A stretch of DNA of 7,879 nucleotides from an uncultured Clostridia bacterium (GTDB taxonomy: Bacteria > Bacillota > Clostridia > Peptostreptococcales > Anaerovoracaceae): the NCBI GenBank assembly GCA_937928455.1, contig CALFUG010000241.1, positions 1-7,879 of the forward strand, read 5' to 3'. A program made the position numbers and the translations under genes. Positions within the stretch are counted from its first letter, which is position 1; each line of letters opens with the position of its first letter. Below, one piece after another: positions 1-7,879 of the stretch. A model generated the notes under the pieces. It was not told the DNA's origin, did not search any database, and was given only the letters and a program-made list of their open reading frames with translations.

Positions 1-1331
<1,331 letters not shown>

Positions 1332-1344
<13 letters not shown>

Positions 1345-1838
1345 CCGGATTCACCTGCCTGTTCAAGAATGGATTCCACCAACTGCCCATGTCCCTCTCC
1401 GGACAATTCCTTTTCCAGGACTTTTTCGGCAGCCAGCAATGCCAATGCCGCCACCTGTCCCTTTAATTCCGTCAGGGCTTTGGCTTGTTGCCGTTCAATT
1501 TCCTTTTGGGCCTGCACAACCATCTGGTTGGCTCGTTCCGATGCTTCGTCCACGATTTCCTTGGCCTGGGTCTCCGCTCGTTGCCGTGCATTTCGGAGAA
1601 TCTCACGACCTTCTTCCTCTACACTGGCAATGCGCTTATTATAGGCTTCCAGCTTTTCGTCTGCACGGCGATTGGTGGCTTCCGCATTTTCGAAAGCACC
1701 TCGAATGGATTGGTTGCGCTCTTCCAGCATAGCCAAAAATGGGCGATACAAAAACTTCGCCAACACGCCCACCAGAATCAAGAAATTGACAATGGCGAAA
1801 ATCACTTCCAGTAAACTCATATGTAATGCTTCAATCAT
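1332..1838 (-). CDS. atpF: F1Fo ATP synthase subunit b
   Basis: Subunit b of the Fo sector and peripheral stalk. One N-terminal membrane helix (about residues 8-30) with the conserved KFLYRPFLAMLEER junction (28-42) is followed by a long charged Ala/Glu/Lys/Arg-rich helix (about 45-155). That is the expected elongated coiled dimer reaching to delta. The length of 168 residues is usual. The start chosen is the ATG at 1838, which has a strong AGGAGG site about 9 nt upstream. A second in-frame ATG at 1820 (residue 7) has no ribosome binding site. The 3' end overlaps atpH by 13 nt. A 50-nt gap containing a hairpin separates it from atpE. Confidence 0.97.
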
Positions 1839-1857
1839 AAAACAAACCCTCCTTGTG

Positions 1858-1876
1858 TTTGAGGGAATACCTCAAA
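1858..1876 (-). repeat. Intercistronic hairpin between atpE and atpF
   Basis: Perfect 7-bp inverted repeat (TTTGAGG / CCTCAAA) around a 5-nt loop, in the 50-nt gap after the atpE stop and just before the atpF ribosome binding site. No T-run follows on the minus strand, so it does not look like an intrinsic terminator. It could stabilise the 3' end of an atpE-containing transcript, be a processing site, or affect access to the atpF ribosome binding site. Its function is inferred; only the symmetry is seen. Confidence 0.5.
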
Positions 1877-1888
1877 GTCCGGTCCTCT

Positions 1889-2239
<351 letters not shown>

Positions 2240-2953
2240 TTAGGTCAGCGGATGATAGGAGGGCACCTCACATGCCTCCCCATGATGAAGCTCCCCATCC
2301 CCCGGCTCTGCCGCCTCACTGATATAAATCCCCGCCAACAAGGAAAATACCAAGGCTTGGATCAATCCCATCAATACACTCAATGCTTGCATCACAATCG
2401 GAATCCCCAAAGGAATCAAGTCAAAGAAGGCGGCAATAACCGCTTCTTCCCCGTAAATGTTCCCATAAAGTCGGACGGTGAGGGAAATGGGATGAACTAA
2501 TTGCTCCAACAGCATGATGGGAAAGAGAAATGGAATGGGTTTGAACAAAGATTTAAAGTACTTGGGCCCTCTGTTTTCTCGAAGCCCCACGTAGATGGTA
2601 AACACAAAGACAATCAATGCCATACCCAACGGGAAATTTATGGAACTGGTAGGTGCCGCCAATCCCGGCAAGTGTCCCGCTAACGGAATCAGACCGGAAT
2701 AGTTGCACATCAAAATGTATATGAACAAGGTGGCTACCATAGGGAAGTATTTTTTTCCGGCATACTCTCCCATGACACCGATGAAGAAGCGATGCAGTTT
2801 TTCTACCACCACCTCCATGACGTTTTGGAGCCCGGAGGGAATCATCTGCATGTGCCTTCCGGCAACAATGACAATTACGCTGATTATCAGCGTAATCATA
2901 GTACTGGTAATCATTTGACTGGTAATTCCATATGCGCTTAGTGTTTCCATCAT
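2240..2953 (-). CDS. atpB: F1Fo ATP synthase subunit a
   Basis: Subunit a, the static membrane channel subunit that carries the two ion half-channels against the c ring. It has 237 residues and several hydrophobic helices (about 15-32, 71-92, 108-125, 139-160, 180-212). The essential Arg is Arg161 in HPISLTVRLYGNIYGEE (154-170). The last helix has Gln199 in GLIQALVFSLLAGIYISEAAE, matching the conserved Gln of the E. coli a subunit. The family-typical NYSGLIP is at 84-90. The ATG at 2953 was chosen because AGGAG ends 9 nt upstream; a second ATG directly follows it. The site overlaps the TAG of the preceding small gene, with a 12-nt gap between the genes. The hydrophilic tail after the last helix (about 216-237, His/Glu-rich) is longer than in E. 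coli. Confidence 0.97.
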   Translation of the reverse strand: MMETLSAYGITSQMITSTMITLIISVIVIVAGRHMQMIPSGLQNVMEVVVEKLHRFFIGVMGEYAGKKYFPMVATLFIYILMCNYSGLIPLAGHLPGLAAPTSSINFPLGMALIVFVFTIYVGLRENRGPKYFKSLFKPIPFLFPIMLLEQLVHPISLTVRLYGNIYGEEAVIAAFFDLIPLGIPIVMQALSVLMGLIQALVFSLLAGIYISEAAEPGDGELHHGEACEVPSYHPLT

Positions 2954-2965
2954 ATTGTTATTCTC

Positions 2966-3274
2966 CTAAAACCCTTGGGTCTTACTTTGAATCTTGTGCA
3001 GCGAATAGGCTCTTCCCGACAAACTGAGCGCCAGTGCGGTGGCAATGGCAAATGTGACAAAGTCAACAGGAAGAATATTTCGAGTGAAGTACACCAAAAG
3101 CAAAGTGGCGGTGTTTATCGCCATACTGAGAAACATACGAGTGTACATTCGCTTTGTGGTCAACTCCCAGTCATCCTTGGGATGAAGTACTTTTCGCCAT
3201 AGAAAAAGGTATTTGCATACCCCTACAAAGCCTCCATATAGAACTCCCATTACGACGGCCCAAACGTATTCCAA
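2966..3274 (-). CDS. atpI: Small membrane protein at the atpI position (ATP synthase subunit I-like)
   Basis: A 102-residue protein with three predicted membrane helices (about 3-26, 45-66, 70-92). Between the first two is a positively charged loop (RKVLHPKDDWELTTKR) that should face the cytoplasm. Its place as first gene of the atp operon, 12 nt before atpB, is that of AtpI, a non-essential factor implicated in c-ring assembly and cation supply. I assign it mainly by position and topology; the sequence itself has no decisive motif, and AtpI proteins more often have about 120-130 residues and four helices. The start is TTG at 3274 with AAGGA 9 nt upstream. The first in-frame ATG (residue 9) has no ribosome binding site and would cut into helix 1. 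A divergent AtpI-type or AtpR-type protein remains possible. Confidence 0.6.
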   Translation of the reverse strand: MEYVWAVVMGVLYGGFVGVCKYLFLWRKVLHPKDDWELTTKRMYTRMFLSMAINTATLLLVYFTRNILPVDFVTFAIATALALSLSGRAYSLHKIQSKTQGF

Positions 3275-3337
3275 CGAAACGTTTCCTTCCCAAAATCAAA
3301 TTCTACCCCAGTATACTAATTTGTTGTACCATATAGT

Positions 3338-3365
3338 ATTATATCCTTGCCGGCAAAAAAGTAAA
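3338..3365 (-). promoter_or_regulatory. Probable sigma-A promoter of the atp operon
   Basis: The -10 box is a perfect TATAAT (3338-3343). The best -35 match is TTTACT (3360-3365, 4 of 6 to TTGACA), with a 16-nt spacer. The predicted transcription start is near 3331, giving a leader of about 57 nt to the TTG at 3274. The location immediately upstream of the first atp gene fits. Inside the spacer is the perfect palindrome TTGCCGGCAA, a possible operator. Assignment is from sequence pattern only. Confidence 0.6.
3347..3356. promoter_or_regulatory. 10-bp palindrome TTGCCGGCAA in the atp promoter spacer
   Basis: Perfect dyad symmetry lying between the candidate -35 and -10 boxes of the atp promoter. 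This is a classic place for a repressor or MerR-type regulator to bind, but the symmetry is short and I do not recognise it as the site of a particular regulator. It could be coincidental. Confidence 0.3.
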
Positions 3366-3370
3366 GGCAA

Positions 3371-3401
3371 TCCGGAGAAAAAATACAATTTCTTCTCCCG
3401 A
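3371..3401 (-). terminator. Candidate terminator hairpin for the upstream operon
   Basis: An imperfect inverted repeat forms a 13-bp stem with one mismatch, one G-U pair and a 5-nt loop (TTGTA). The stem has a GGAG/CTCC core and an A/T-rich top. On the minus strand it is followed by TTGCCTTTACTTTTTT, an interrupted T-rich run. That gives a weak to moderate intrinsic terminator for transcripts coming from wecB. The run overlaps the -35 region of the atp promoter, so termination and new initiation would be packed back to back. Confidence 0.45.
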
Positions 3402-3457
3402 CATATTCCAGATTTTTCCTTAATTTTCAATGAATTTCACTATGTGCGCTCTTGTGT

Positions 3458-3482
3458 TTTTTCGAGATTTTCCCTCGAAAAA
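3458..3482. repeat. 9-bp perfect inverted repeat downstream of wecB
   Basis: TTTTTCGAG and CTCGAAAAA pair perfectly around a 7-nt loop, about 100 nt past the wecB stop. The T-run lies on the 5' arm and the A-run on the 3' arm whichever strand is read, the reverse of a standard intrinsic terminator. It is therefore more likely an mRNA 3'-end structure or a protein-binding dyad, if functional at all. Confidence 0.4.
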
Positions 3483-3583
3483 GAAGGCCTGTTTCCCATG
3501 AAATCTCCCTGAATTTTCGGCATATTCTCTCGTTATTTGTTTAACTTGCGCTATTTGTCCTGATTTTATTAACTATCTTGCTG

Positions 3584-4690
3584 CTAAATTCCCTCTTTTA
3601 GAATCTTTAAAATCCGTTCCGAGGCCTTCCCGTCCCCATAGGGATTCACAGCCCGGGCCATTTTCCTGTACTCCACGGGGTCTTCCAGCAACTCTTTAGC
3701 CATGCTGTAGATACTTTCCTCCGCTACCCCTGCCAATTTTACCGTGCCGGCCTCCACCGCCTCCGGTCTTTCCGTTTCTTTTCGAACCACCAAAACCGGT
3801 TTCCCCAAAGAAGGGGCTTCCTCCTGCATGCCGCCGGAGTCCGTTATAATAAAGTGGGACTTGGCCATCAAGTTCACAAAGGGTTGATATGTCAAAGGTT
3901 GAATAAGATGAACATTGGCCTTCCCCGCCAAAATCTCTTCCGCTGTGGCCTGAACCTTCGGGTTCAAATGCACCGGATACACCACTTCCACATCCGGATA
4001 CTCCGCTGCAATTCTTCCAATGGCCCGAAATATTTGAACCATGTTTTCTCCCAGATTCTCCCGACGATGACATGTCACACAAATCACCCGCTTGCTCTCA
4101 AAGTCCAGTTGAGAGAGCACCGGTTCCGTAAACTGATATGGCAGCTCCGCCACCGTTAATAGTGCATCGATTACCGTGTTTCCAGTCACGTGAATTCGCT
4201 CTGCCGCGATATTTTCCTGCAAGAGATTCTGACGGTTCCGCGCTGTGGGCGCAAAATGATAGTCCGCCAATCGTCCCGTTAGCATTCGGTTCATTTCCTC
4301 CGGATAAGGCGAATATTTATCGAAAGTGCGAAGACCGGCTTCCACGTGGCCCACAGATATCTTCTCGTAGAATGCCGCCAAGGCCGTCGCAAAGGTAGTG
4401 GTAGTATCTCCGTGAACCAACACCACATCCGGTTTGGTTTTTCGTAAAACCTGCTCCATGCCCTCCATCACACTTGCCGTAATCATGCCAATAGTCTGGT
4501 TGGGCTTCATAATATTCAGGTCGAAATCCGGTTCCAGTTGAAATAAGGATAGCACTTGATCCAACATCTCCCGATGCTGTGCCGTCACGCAAAGAAGAGA
4601 TTCGATTTGCGAATCCTCCGCTAGCATTTTTACCAACGGCGCCATTTTTATGGCCTCCGGTCTGGTACCAAAAACACTCATCACCCTCAT
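3584..4690 (-). CDS. wecB: UDP-N-acetylglucosamine 2-epimerase, non-hydrolysing
   Basis: Cytoplasmic enzyme interconverting UDP-GlcNAc and UDP-ManNAc, the ManNAc donor for wall teichoic acid linkage units and other surface polymers (called MnaA in Bacillus). Its 368 residues are normal for the family. The order of motifs is complete: [11 protein letters not shown] (8-18), HGDTTT with Asp95, HVEAGLRT with Glu117, PEEMNR with Glu131, CHRREN with His208, PVHLNP (239-244), and the UDP-binding [19 protein letters not shown] (283-301) followed by TERPEA. These match the catalytic Asp, Glu, Glu and His known from E. coli WecB. The ATG at 4690 has GGAGG 7 nt upstream, lying within the end of tagO, and starts 1 nt after the tagO stop. 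It is the last gene of its operon. All key residues are present, so it should be active. Confidence 0.97.
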   Translation of the reverse strand: MRVMSVFGTRPEAIKMAPLVKMLAEDSQIESLLCVTAQHREMLDQVLSLFQLEPDFDLNIMKPNQTIGMITASVMEGMEQVLRKTKPDVVLVHGDTTTTFATALAAFYEKISVGHVEAGLRTFDKYSPYPEEMNRMLTGRLADYHFAPTARNRQNLLQENIAAERIHVTGNTVIDALLTVAELPYQFTEPVLSQLDFESKRVICVTCHRRENLGENMVQIFRAIGRIAAEYPDVEVVYPVHLNPKVQATAEEILAGKANVHLIQPLTYQPFVNLMAKSHFIITDSGGMQEEAPSLGKPVLVVRKETERPEAVEAGTVKLAGVAEESIYSMAKELLEDPVEYRKMARAVNPYGDGKASERILKILKEGI

Positions 4691-4691
4691 G

Positions 4692-5882
4692 TCAGATCCT
4701 CCCTTCCCGGTTTTGTGTTTCTTCTATTTCCCACTCCTCCGAATCCACTTGTTCTATTTTCTCTTTCAAAGATTCCCGAAGTTGCACTTCTTCACTCTTC
4801 TCTCTTCTTTCCAACTTTCTCACATTTACACCCTTCAGTGTGGGTAGCAGCACCGTAGCGTCCGTCAAGAAGATATAGACCAAGGTCACTGCGATTAGAA
4901 ACAACCCCCCTGTTTCCAAAAACAAGTCTCGGCTAAATAGAACCGCCGCAATTCCCATTACCGCAGAAATGGCATACATGGTTAATACCGTACGCTGCTG
5001 CCCCATTCCAGCCGCCATAATCCGATGGTGCAAATGACCTTTGTCTGCCTCCATAATCGGACGATGGCGAATGGCCCTACGGAGTATGGCAAAGGCGGTG
5101 TCAAAGATAGGAAGCCCCAGCACCAATACCGGGACCATTACCGCCACCACCGTTGCGCCCTTGGCCGGCTCCACCATGGACATGGTAGCAAACATAAACC
5201 CCAGGAACAAAGAACCGCCATCCCCCATAAAAATACGGGCGGGATGAAAATTATAGGGAAGAAAACCCAACGCCCCGCCAGCCAAAGCCAGCATTCCCAG
5301 GGTTCCCAAATAATAGCCGTGAATATATGCCGTATAGGCAATGCTGAGAGCGGCAATAGCCGCTACCCCCGAGGCCAAACCGTCCAATCCATCCATTAAG
5401 TTCATGGTATTGGTGATTCCAACAATCCATAAAACCGTGATGAACCAGGAGATGGCCCCCGCCATAAACAAATGATCTTCTCCAAGTTGGGCGGTAAAGT
5501 GATTGGTCACAAACTCAATGCGAAGGCCAAATCCACAAACCACCAAGGCGGCCACAATTTGCCCCAACAACTTCCCTTTGGCCGGAAGTCCTCGCAAATC
5601 ATCCCAGATACCCAGAAGATACATCAACAATCCGCCCAGCATCACCCCACCCACACGAATATCGAAAGACAAAAAAACTCCCAAGGCAAGATTGACACCC
5701 ACAAAAATAGCCAGCCCCCCAAATCGAGGCATGGGCTTTTCGTGCATACGCCGCTCATCCTTAGGAATGTCAATGGCTCCAATCTTGGGAGCCATCCATA
5801 TACAGAAGGGTGTCATTACCATAGCTCCAACAAAAGCCACCGCAAAGGTCCCCAATAATATCCATACACCCGGATAATCCAT
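4692..5882 (-). CDS. tagO: Undecaprenyl-phosphate GlcNAc-1-phosphate transferase (TagO/WecA family)
   Basis: Polytopic membrane enzyme moving GlcNAc-1-phosphate (or a similar sugar) from its UDP form onto undecaprenyl phosphate, the first step of wall teichoic acid or related polymer synthesis. Conserved sites are DD at 94-95 ([14 protein letters not shown]), [10 protein letters not shown] at 161-170, the Mg-binding [11 protein letters not shown] (218-228, Asp221), Asp261 in PIFDT, and [10 protein letters not shown] (279-288), whose HLHH fits the WecA/TagO branch and not MraY. About ten membrane helices are visible. A charged Lys/Glu tail of about 45 residues (350-396) follows the last helix and makes it longer than B. 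subtilis TagO. The ATG at 5882 is 2 nt after the comEB stop. The nearest GGGAG is 13 nt away, so coupling to comEB is likely. The neighbouring UDP-ManNAc-forming wecB supports a polymer-initiation role; the exact polymer is unknown. Confidence 0.92.
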   Translation of the reverse strand: MDYPGVWILLGTFAVAFVGAMVMTPFCIWMAPKIGAIDIPKDERRMHEKPMPRFGGLAIFVGVNLALGVFLSFDIRVGGVMLGGLLMYLLGIWDDLRGLPAKGKLLGQIVAALVVCGFGLRIEFVTNHFTAQLGEDHLFMAGAISWFITVLWIVGITNTMNLMDGLDGLASGVAAIAALSIAYTAYIHGYYLGTLGMLALAGGALGFLPYNFHPARIFMGDGGSLFLGFMFATMSMVEPAKGATVVAVMVPVLVLGLPIFDTAFAILRRAIRHRPIMEADKGHLHHRIMAAGMGQQRTVLTMYAISAVMGIAAVLFSRDLFLETGGLFLIAVTLVYIFLTDATVLLPTLKGVNVRKLERREKSEEVQLRESLKEKIEQVDSEEWEIEETQNREGRI

Positions 5883-5884
5883 GA

Positions 5885-6340
5885 TTATTCAAAATCTCCC
5901 AACGATACGATTTTCAATCCGGCTTCCGCCAAAATATCCACTGCCAGCTGATCCGGGTATCCTTCCTTCACCACAATTCGTCGAATCCCTGCATTAATAA
6001 TCATTTTGGCACAAATAACGCAAGGTTGATGGGTTACATATATCGTGGCCCCTTCTACGGACTGACCTAAAGTAGCGGCTTGAATGATGGCATTCTGCTC
6101 CGCATGAAGCCCCATACATAGCTCATGACGCTCCCCAGAAGGCACATTCAGCTTTTCTCGAAGACAGCCTCCCCGTTCGCCGCAATGCATGATTCCCCTA
6201 GGGGCGCCGTTGTATCCCGTGGCTACCATATGCCGATCTTGCACAATCACTGCCCCCACATGCCTTCGTAAGCAAGTAGAACGGGTCGCCGCCAGTTCCG
6301 CCATCTGCATAAAATACTCGTCCCAGCTTGGTCTTTCCAT
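5885..6340 (-). CDS. comEB: Deoxycytidylate (dCMP) deaminase, ComEB family
   Basis: Zinc enzyme deaminating dCMP to dUMP, which feeds dTMP synthesis in the cytoplasm. Its 151 residues show the cytidine/deoxycytidylate deaminase zinc site: HAE at 79-81 (His79 ligand, Glu81 proton shuttle) and PCVIC at 106-110 (Cys107 and Cys110 ligands). The N-terminal SxxxC-RRxVGAVIVxD strand and TGYNGAPRG (41-49) are typical of dCMP deaminases. Additional Cys and His residues (Cys53, Cys59, His72) may form the second zinc site known in this family. The ATG at 6340 has AGGGGGA about 7 nt upstream. The comEB name comes from its place in the B. subtilis competence operon, although it is not needed for DNA uptake there. 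Placement before tagO-wecB-atp is a known Firmicutes pattern. Confidence 0.94.
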   Translation of the reverse strand: MERPSWDEYFMQMAELAATRSTCLRRHVGAVIVQDRHMVATGYNGAPRGIMHCGERGGCLREKLNVPSGERHELCMGLHAEQNAIIQAATLGQSVEGATIYVTHQPCVICAKMIINAGIRRIVVKEGYPDQLAVDILAEAGLKIVSLGDFE

Positions 6341-6380
6341 ACCTGAATCCCCCTATCGTTTTGTGGTAAATATCACGTCG

Positions 6381-6389
6381 ATTATATCA
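6381..6389 (-). promoter_or_regulatory. Possible extended -10 promoter for comEB-tagO-wecB
   Basis: TGATATAAT overlaps the truA stop codon on the minus strand. It is a perfect TATAAT with the TGn extension, about 41 nt before the comEB start. No good -35 box is found at 16-18 nt, which extended -10 promoters can tolerate. It would allow the three downstream genes to be transcribed apart from truA. It may also be a chance match arising from the coding end of truA. Confidence 0.3.
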
Positions 6390-7152
6390 CATCAAAATGA
6401 ACCTTCGCAAGGTAAAGGCCCTGAGCCGGTGCCGTATGGCCTGCCATTTGCCGATCCTTGGCATCCAGGATTTGTCCCATCTCTTCTGCCGGTCTTTTCC
6501 CCCATCCAACTTCCACCAAGGTGCCCACTAAAATCCTTACCATATTATAGAGAAATCCATCTCCCGTCACATGAATGGCCCAACCCTCCTCCATGGGATG
6601 AATGGATATATCATGTACTGTTCGCACCGTAGATTCCTTTTCTTCTCCCCCCGCCGCTTGAAAACTTTTAAAATCATGGGTGCCTTTTAGCCCTTCGGCG
6701 GCTTTCATCATTTGCTCCGCAGATAATGGCTTCCCAATATGATACATGTGATTACGAGAAAACACATCCATCTCTTCCCGGTTGCGAATTTTATATACGT
6801 AGGTTTTCGCCAGGGCGTCGTATCTGGCATGAAAGCCTTGGGGCACTTCCTTGACTTCTTTAATCCAAATGTCTCCCGGAACCAGGGCTTTGCCTCCGGT
6901 TCCCAACAGATCATTCAGTGCCACTTGAATCCGTTCCACAGGAATACCAAAATCTCCGGCAAAGCTGGCACACTGTCCCCATGCGTGAACCCCCGCATCG
7001 GTGCGGCTGGTGCCATGAATCACCATGGGCTTTTGGCATAAGTAGCTCAAGGCTTTTTCTATTTCCCCCTGGACCGTCCGTTGTTCCGGCTGCTTCTGCC
7101 AACCAGAAAACCGGGAGCCGTCGTATGCGATCTTCATCAATACGTTTTTCAT
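6382..7152 (-). CDS. truA: tRNA pseudouridine(38-40) synthase TruA
   Basis: Converts uridine to pseudouridine at positions 38-40 in the anticodon stem-loop of many tRNAs. It has 256 residues from the chosen start, normal for the family. Visible features are KIAYDGSRFSGWQKQP (7-22), the catalytic loop GTSRTDAGVHA with nucleophile Asp52, KTYVYKI in the middle, THDFKSFQ, and the C-terminal GDGFLYNMVRILVGTLVEVG. The frame is open to 7245, but the ATG at 7152 is preferred because AGGG-type sites lie 3-9 nt upstream and the TruA fold starts there; the extra upstream residues would include part of the preceding gene's region. It follows the prepilin peptidase by 25 nt and precedes comEB by 41 nt. 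No anomalies are seen. Confidence 0.95.
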   Translation of the reverse strand: MKNVLMKIAYDGSRFSGWQKQPEQRTVQGEIEKALSYLCQKPMVIHGTSRTDAGVHAWGQCASFAGDFGIPVERIQVALNDLLGTGGKALVPGDIWIKEVKEVPQGFHARYDALAKTYVYKIRNREEMDVFSRNHMYHIGKPLSAEQMMKAAEGLKGTHDFKSFQAAGGEEKESTVRTVHDISIHPMEEGWAIHVTGDGFLYNMVRILVGTLVEVGWGKRPAEEMGQILDAKDRQMAGHTAPAQGLYLAKVHFDVI

Positions 7153-7177
7153 ACCCTTCCCTTTTTCTCCATATTCT

Positions 7178-7879
7178 CTACCATAATCCGAAAAACAACC
7201 ATTTGGTGATATCAAAAACCATGCATAAATAGGTGGCGGCCACAATGTACGGCCCCAAAGGAGCGGTATCCTTCAGCTTCAAGGTCCCCTTCACCAAGCC
7301 CGCAGAAAAACCCACACCCGCCAACATGGCCGTAATCATGATCACCGAAGCCGTGTCCCGAAATCCCATGAGCAATCCCACCGCTATCAATAGCTTCACA
7401 TCTCCCATACCTAAAGAAGGCTTTCCGGAAATCTTTTGAAAAAGAATGCTGATTAGGAAAAAGACCCCTCCACCCAACAGGGCACCATAAAGAGGATCCA
7501 GGAACGTTTCTTTATATGGGGCGAAGGCCATGGCCGTCAATGCCAGTAATATCACCAACTGGTCGGGAATGATACCATATTTGCCATCGGCTAATCCAAT
7601 CAGAAGCAATAGCCAAAAGCAAATCATATATGCCATCAATAAAGCCACCATAGCCCAAGGAGATAGCCTGGATTGCCAAAGGGACTCGGCCATCCAAATA
7701 CCACTGGCAATGAAGAACATGGAAAATACCAGCTTCCACGGGGTGCTTTCGATTCGTTGGCGCGTGGGATGAAGTATTTCTTCCAGGGGCTCTTTGCCGT
7801 AATCCGTCAACCATCTGCCCGGCAACTTATTGAACAAAAACACCGCTCCATTACCGCCCAACCAGCCCACTAGGATGGC
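7178..7879 (-). CDS. Type IV prepilin peptidase (A24 family), 5' end outside window
   Basis: Membrane aspartyl peptidase that cleaves the leader of type IV pilin-like proteins. The two catalytic Asp sites are clear: ADGKYGIIPD (Asp at about 98 of the visible part) with the family D-x6-P spacing, and GMGDVKLL (Asp at about 160). A PLGPYIVAA segment near the end matches the conserved PFGPF-type stretch. About six membrane helices are visible. A GTG at 7870 could start a 230-residue protein, but the frame remains open to the window edge. The residues around it (AILVGWLGGNGAVFLFNKLP) resemble the N-terminal GSFLNV-x-RLP region of the family, so the true start is probably upstream. The usual N-terminal tetracysteine motif of the methyltransferase domain is absent, and the segment between the N-terminal helix and the next one is short. 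Likely substrates (competence pseudopilins or pili) are not in this window. Confidence 0.85.
   Translation of the reverse strand, partial: AILVGWLGGNGAVFLFNKLPGRWLTDYGKEPLEEILHPTRQRIESTPWKLVFSMFFIASGIWMAESLWQSRLSPWAMVALLMAYMICFWLLLLIGLADGKYGIIPDQLVILLALTAMAFAPYKETFLDPLYGALLGGGVFFLISILFQKISGKPSLGMGDVKLLIAVGLLMGFRDTASVIMITAMLAGVGFSAGLVKGTLKLKDTAPLGPYIVAATYLCMVFDITKWLFFGLW

Larger units (their letters stand above)
3275..3583. other. 309-nt non-coding boundary between the wecB and atp operons
   Basis: This is the only long intergenic stretch in the window and is visibly more AT-rich than the genes. In minus-strand order it contains a short unstructured trailer after wecB, a 9-bp hairpin (3458-3482), a 13-bp imperfect hairpin (3371-3401), a sigma-A-like promoter (3338-3365) with a palindrome in its spacer, a leader of about 57 nt, and the ribosome binding site of the first atp gene. 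A GAAACGTTTC palindrome (3276-3285) sits between that site and the TTG start. I see no convincing gene, tRNA or known riboswitch in it. Confidence 0.75.

Noticed and set aside
3276..3285. GAAACGTTTC palindrome just before the TTG start
   Set aside because: It is short, lies between ribosome binding site and start codon, and has no loop to form a hairpin. Chance is a sufficient explanation.
3213..3512. 99-codon plus-strand frame across the intergenic region
   Set aside because: It starts antisense to the atpI-position gene, runs across the promoter region, has no ribosome binding site I could find, and shows no domain.
3440..3523. 27-codon minus-strand small gene after wecB
   Set aside because: The ribosome binding site is poor, a strong hairpin lies inside it, and nothing supports translation. 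Kept only as a low-interest observation.
5025..5877. Several plus-strand frames of 68-128 codons opposite tagO
   Set aside because: They are antisense to an intact TagO frame with all motifs. Low-complexity His/Pro/Ser-rich translations are typical of shadows.
6361..6376. Small inverted repeat (GTGGTA / TATCAC) in the truA-comEB gap
   Set aside because: Only five or six pairs with a tiny loop and a wobble, and no T-run on the minus strand, so not a terminator.
6382..7245. Longer TruA starting at 7245
   Set aside because: It would begin inside the prepilin peptidase coding region, and the extra residues do not resemble TruA. The ATG at 7152 has a suitable ribosome binding site.

Overview
The window looks like chromosomal core sequence from a low-to-medium GC Bacillota, most likely a clostridial (Eubacteriales/Peptococcaceae-like) lineage. 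The grounds are strong AGGAGG-type ribosome binding sites, one TTG start, and the order dCMP deaminase, TagO/WecA, WecB, atpI, atpB-E-F-H-A, which I know as a recurrent Firmicutes arrangement. A species cannot be named from this stretch. Every supported gene lies on the minus strand, so transcription runs from high to low coordinates.

Region 1 (7879 to 3584) is a compact run of five genes: a 5'-truncated type IV prepilin peptidase, truA (tRNA pseudouridine synthase), a comEB-type dCMP deaminase, a TagO/WecA-type polyprenyl-phosphate GlcNAc-1-phosphate transferase, and a non-hydrolysing UDP-GlcNAc 2-epimerase (wecB/mnaA). The last three are separated by only 1 to 2 nt and look translationally coupled. 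TagO would start a wall or surface polymer on the lipid carrier and WecB would supply UDP-ManNAc for it, as in teichoic acid linkage-unit synthesis. A possible extended -10 promoter at the truA stop could give comEB-tagO-wecB its own transcript.

Region 2 (3583 to 3275) is the only long non-coding stretch, about 309 nt and visibly AT-rich. Read on the minus strand it holds two hairpins and then a good sigma-A-like promoter (TTTACT, 16 nt, TATAAT) with a 10-bp palindrome in its spacer. I read it as the boundary between the upstream operon and the atp operon.

Region 3 (3274 to 1) is the F1Fo ATP synthase operon: a small membrane protein at the atpI position, then atpB (a), atpE (c), atpF (b), atpH (delta) and the first 264 codons of atpA (alpha), which runs off the window. 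The membrane sector is encoded first, followed by the peripheral stalk and F1. The c subunit has the Gln/Glu/Tyr pattern of cyanobacterial and chloroplast proton-type rings and lacks the hydroxyl residues of sodium-type rings. atpE is bracketed by two intercistronic hairpins, which may relate to the high copy number needed for the c subunit.

I looked for an undescribed system and do not see one. The points that stand out are regulatory structures around atpE and the atp promoter, a prepilin peptidase without the usual cysteine motif, a very small AtpI-position protein, and the presence of the peptidase and truA in this neighbourhood.
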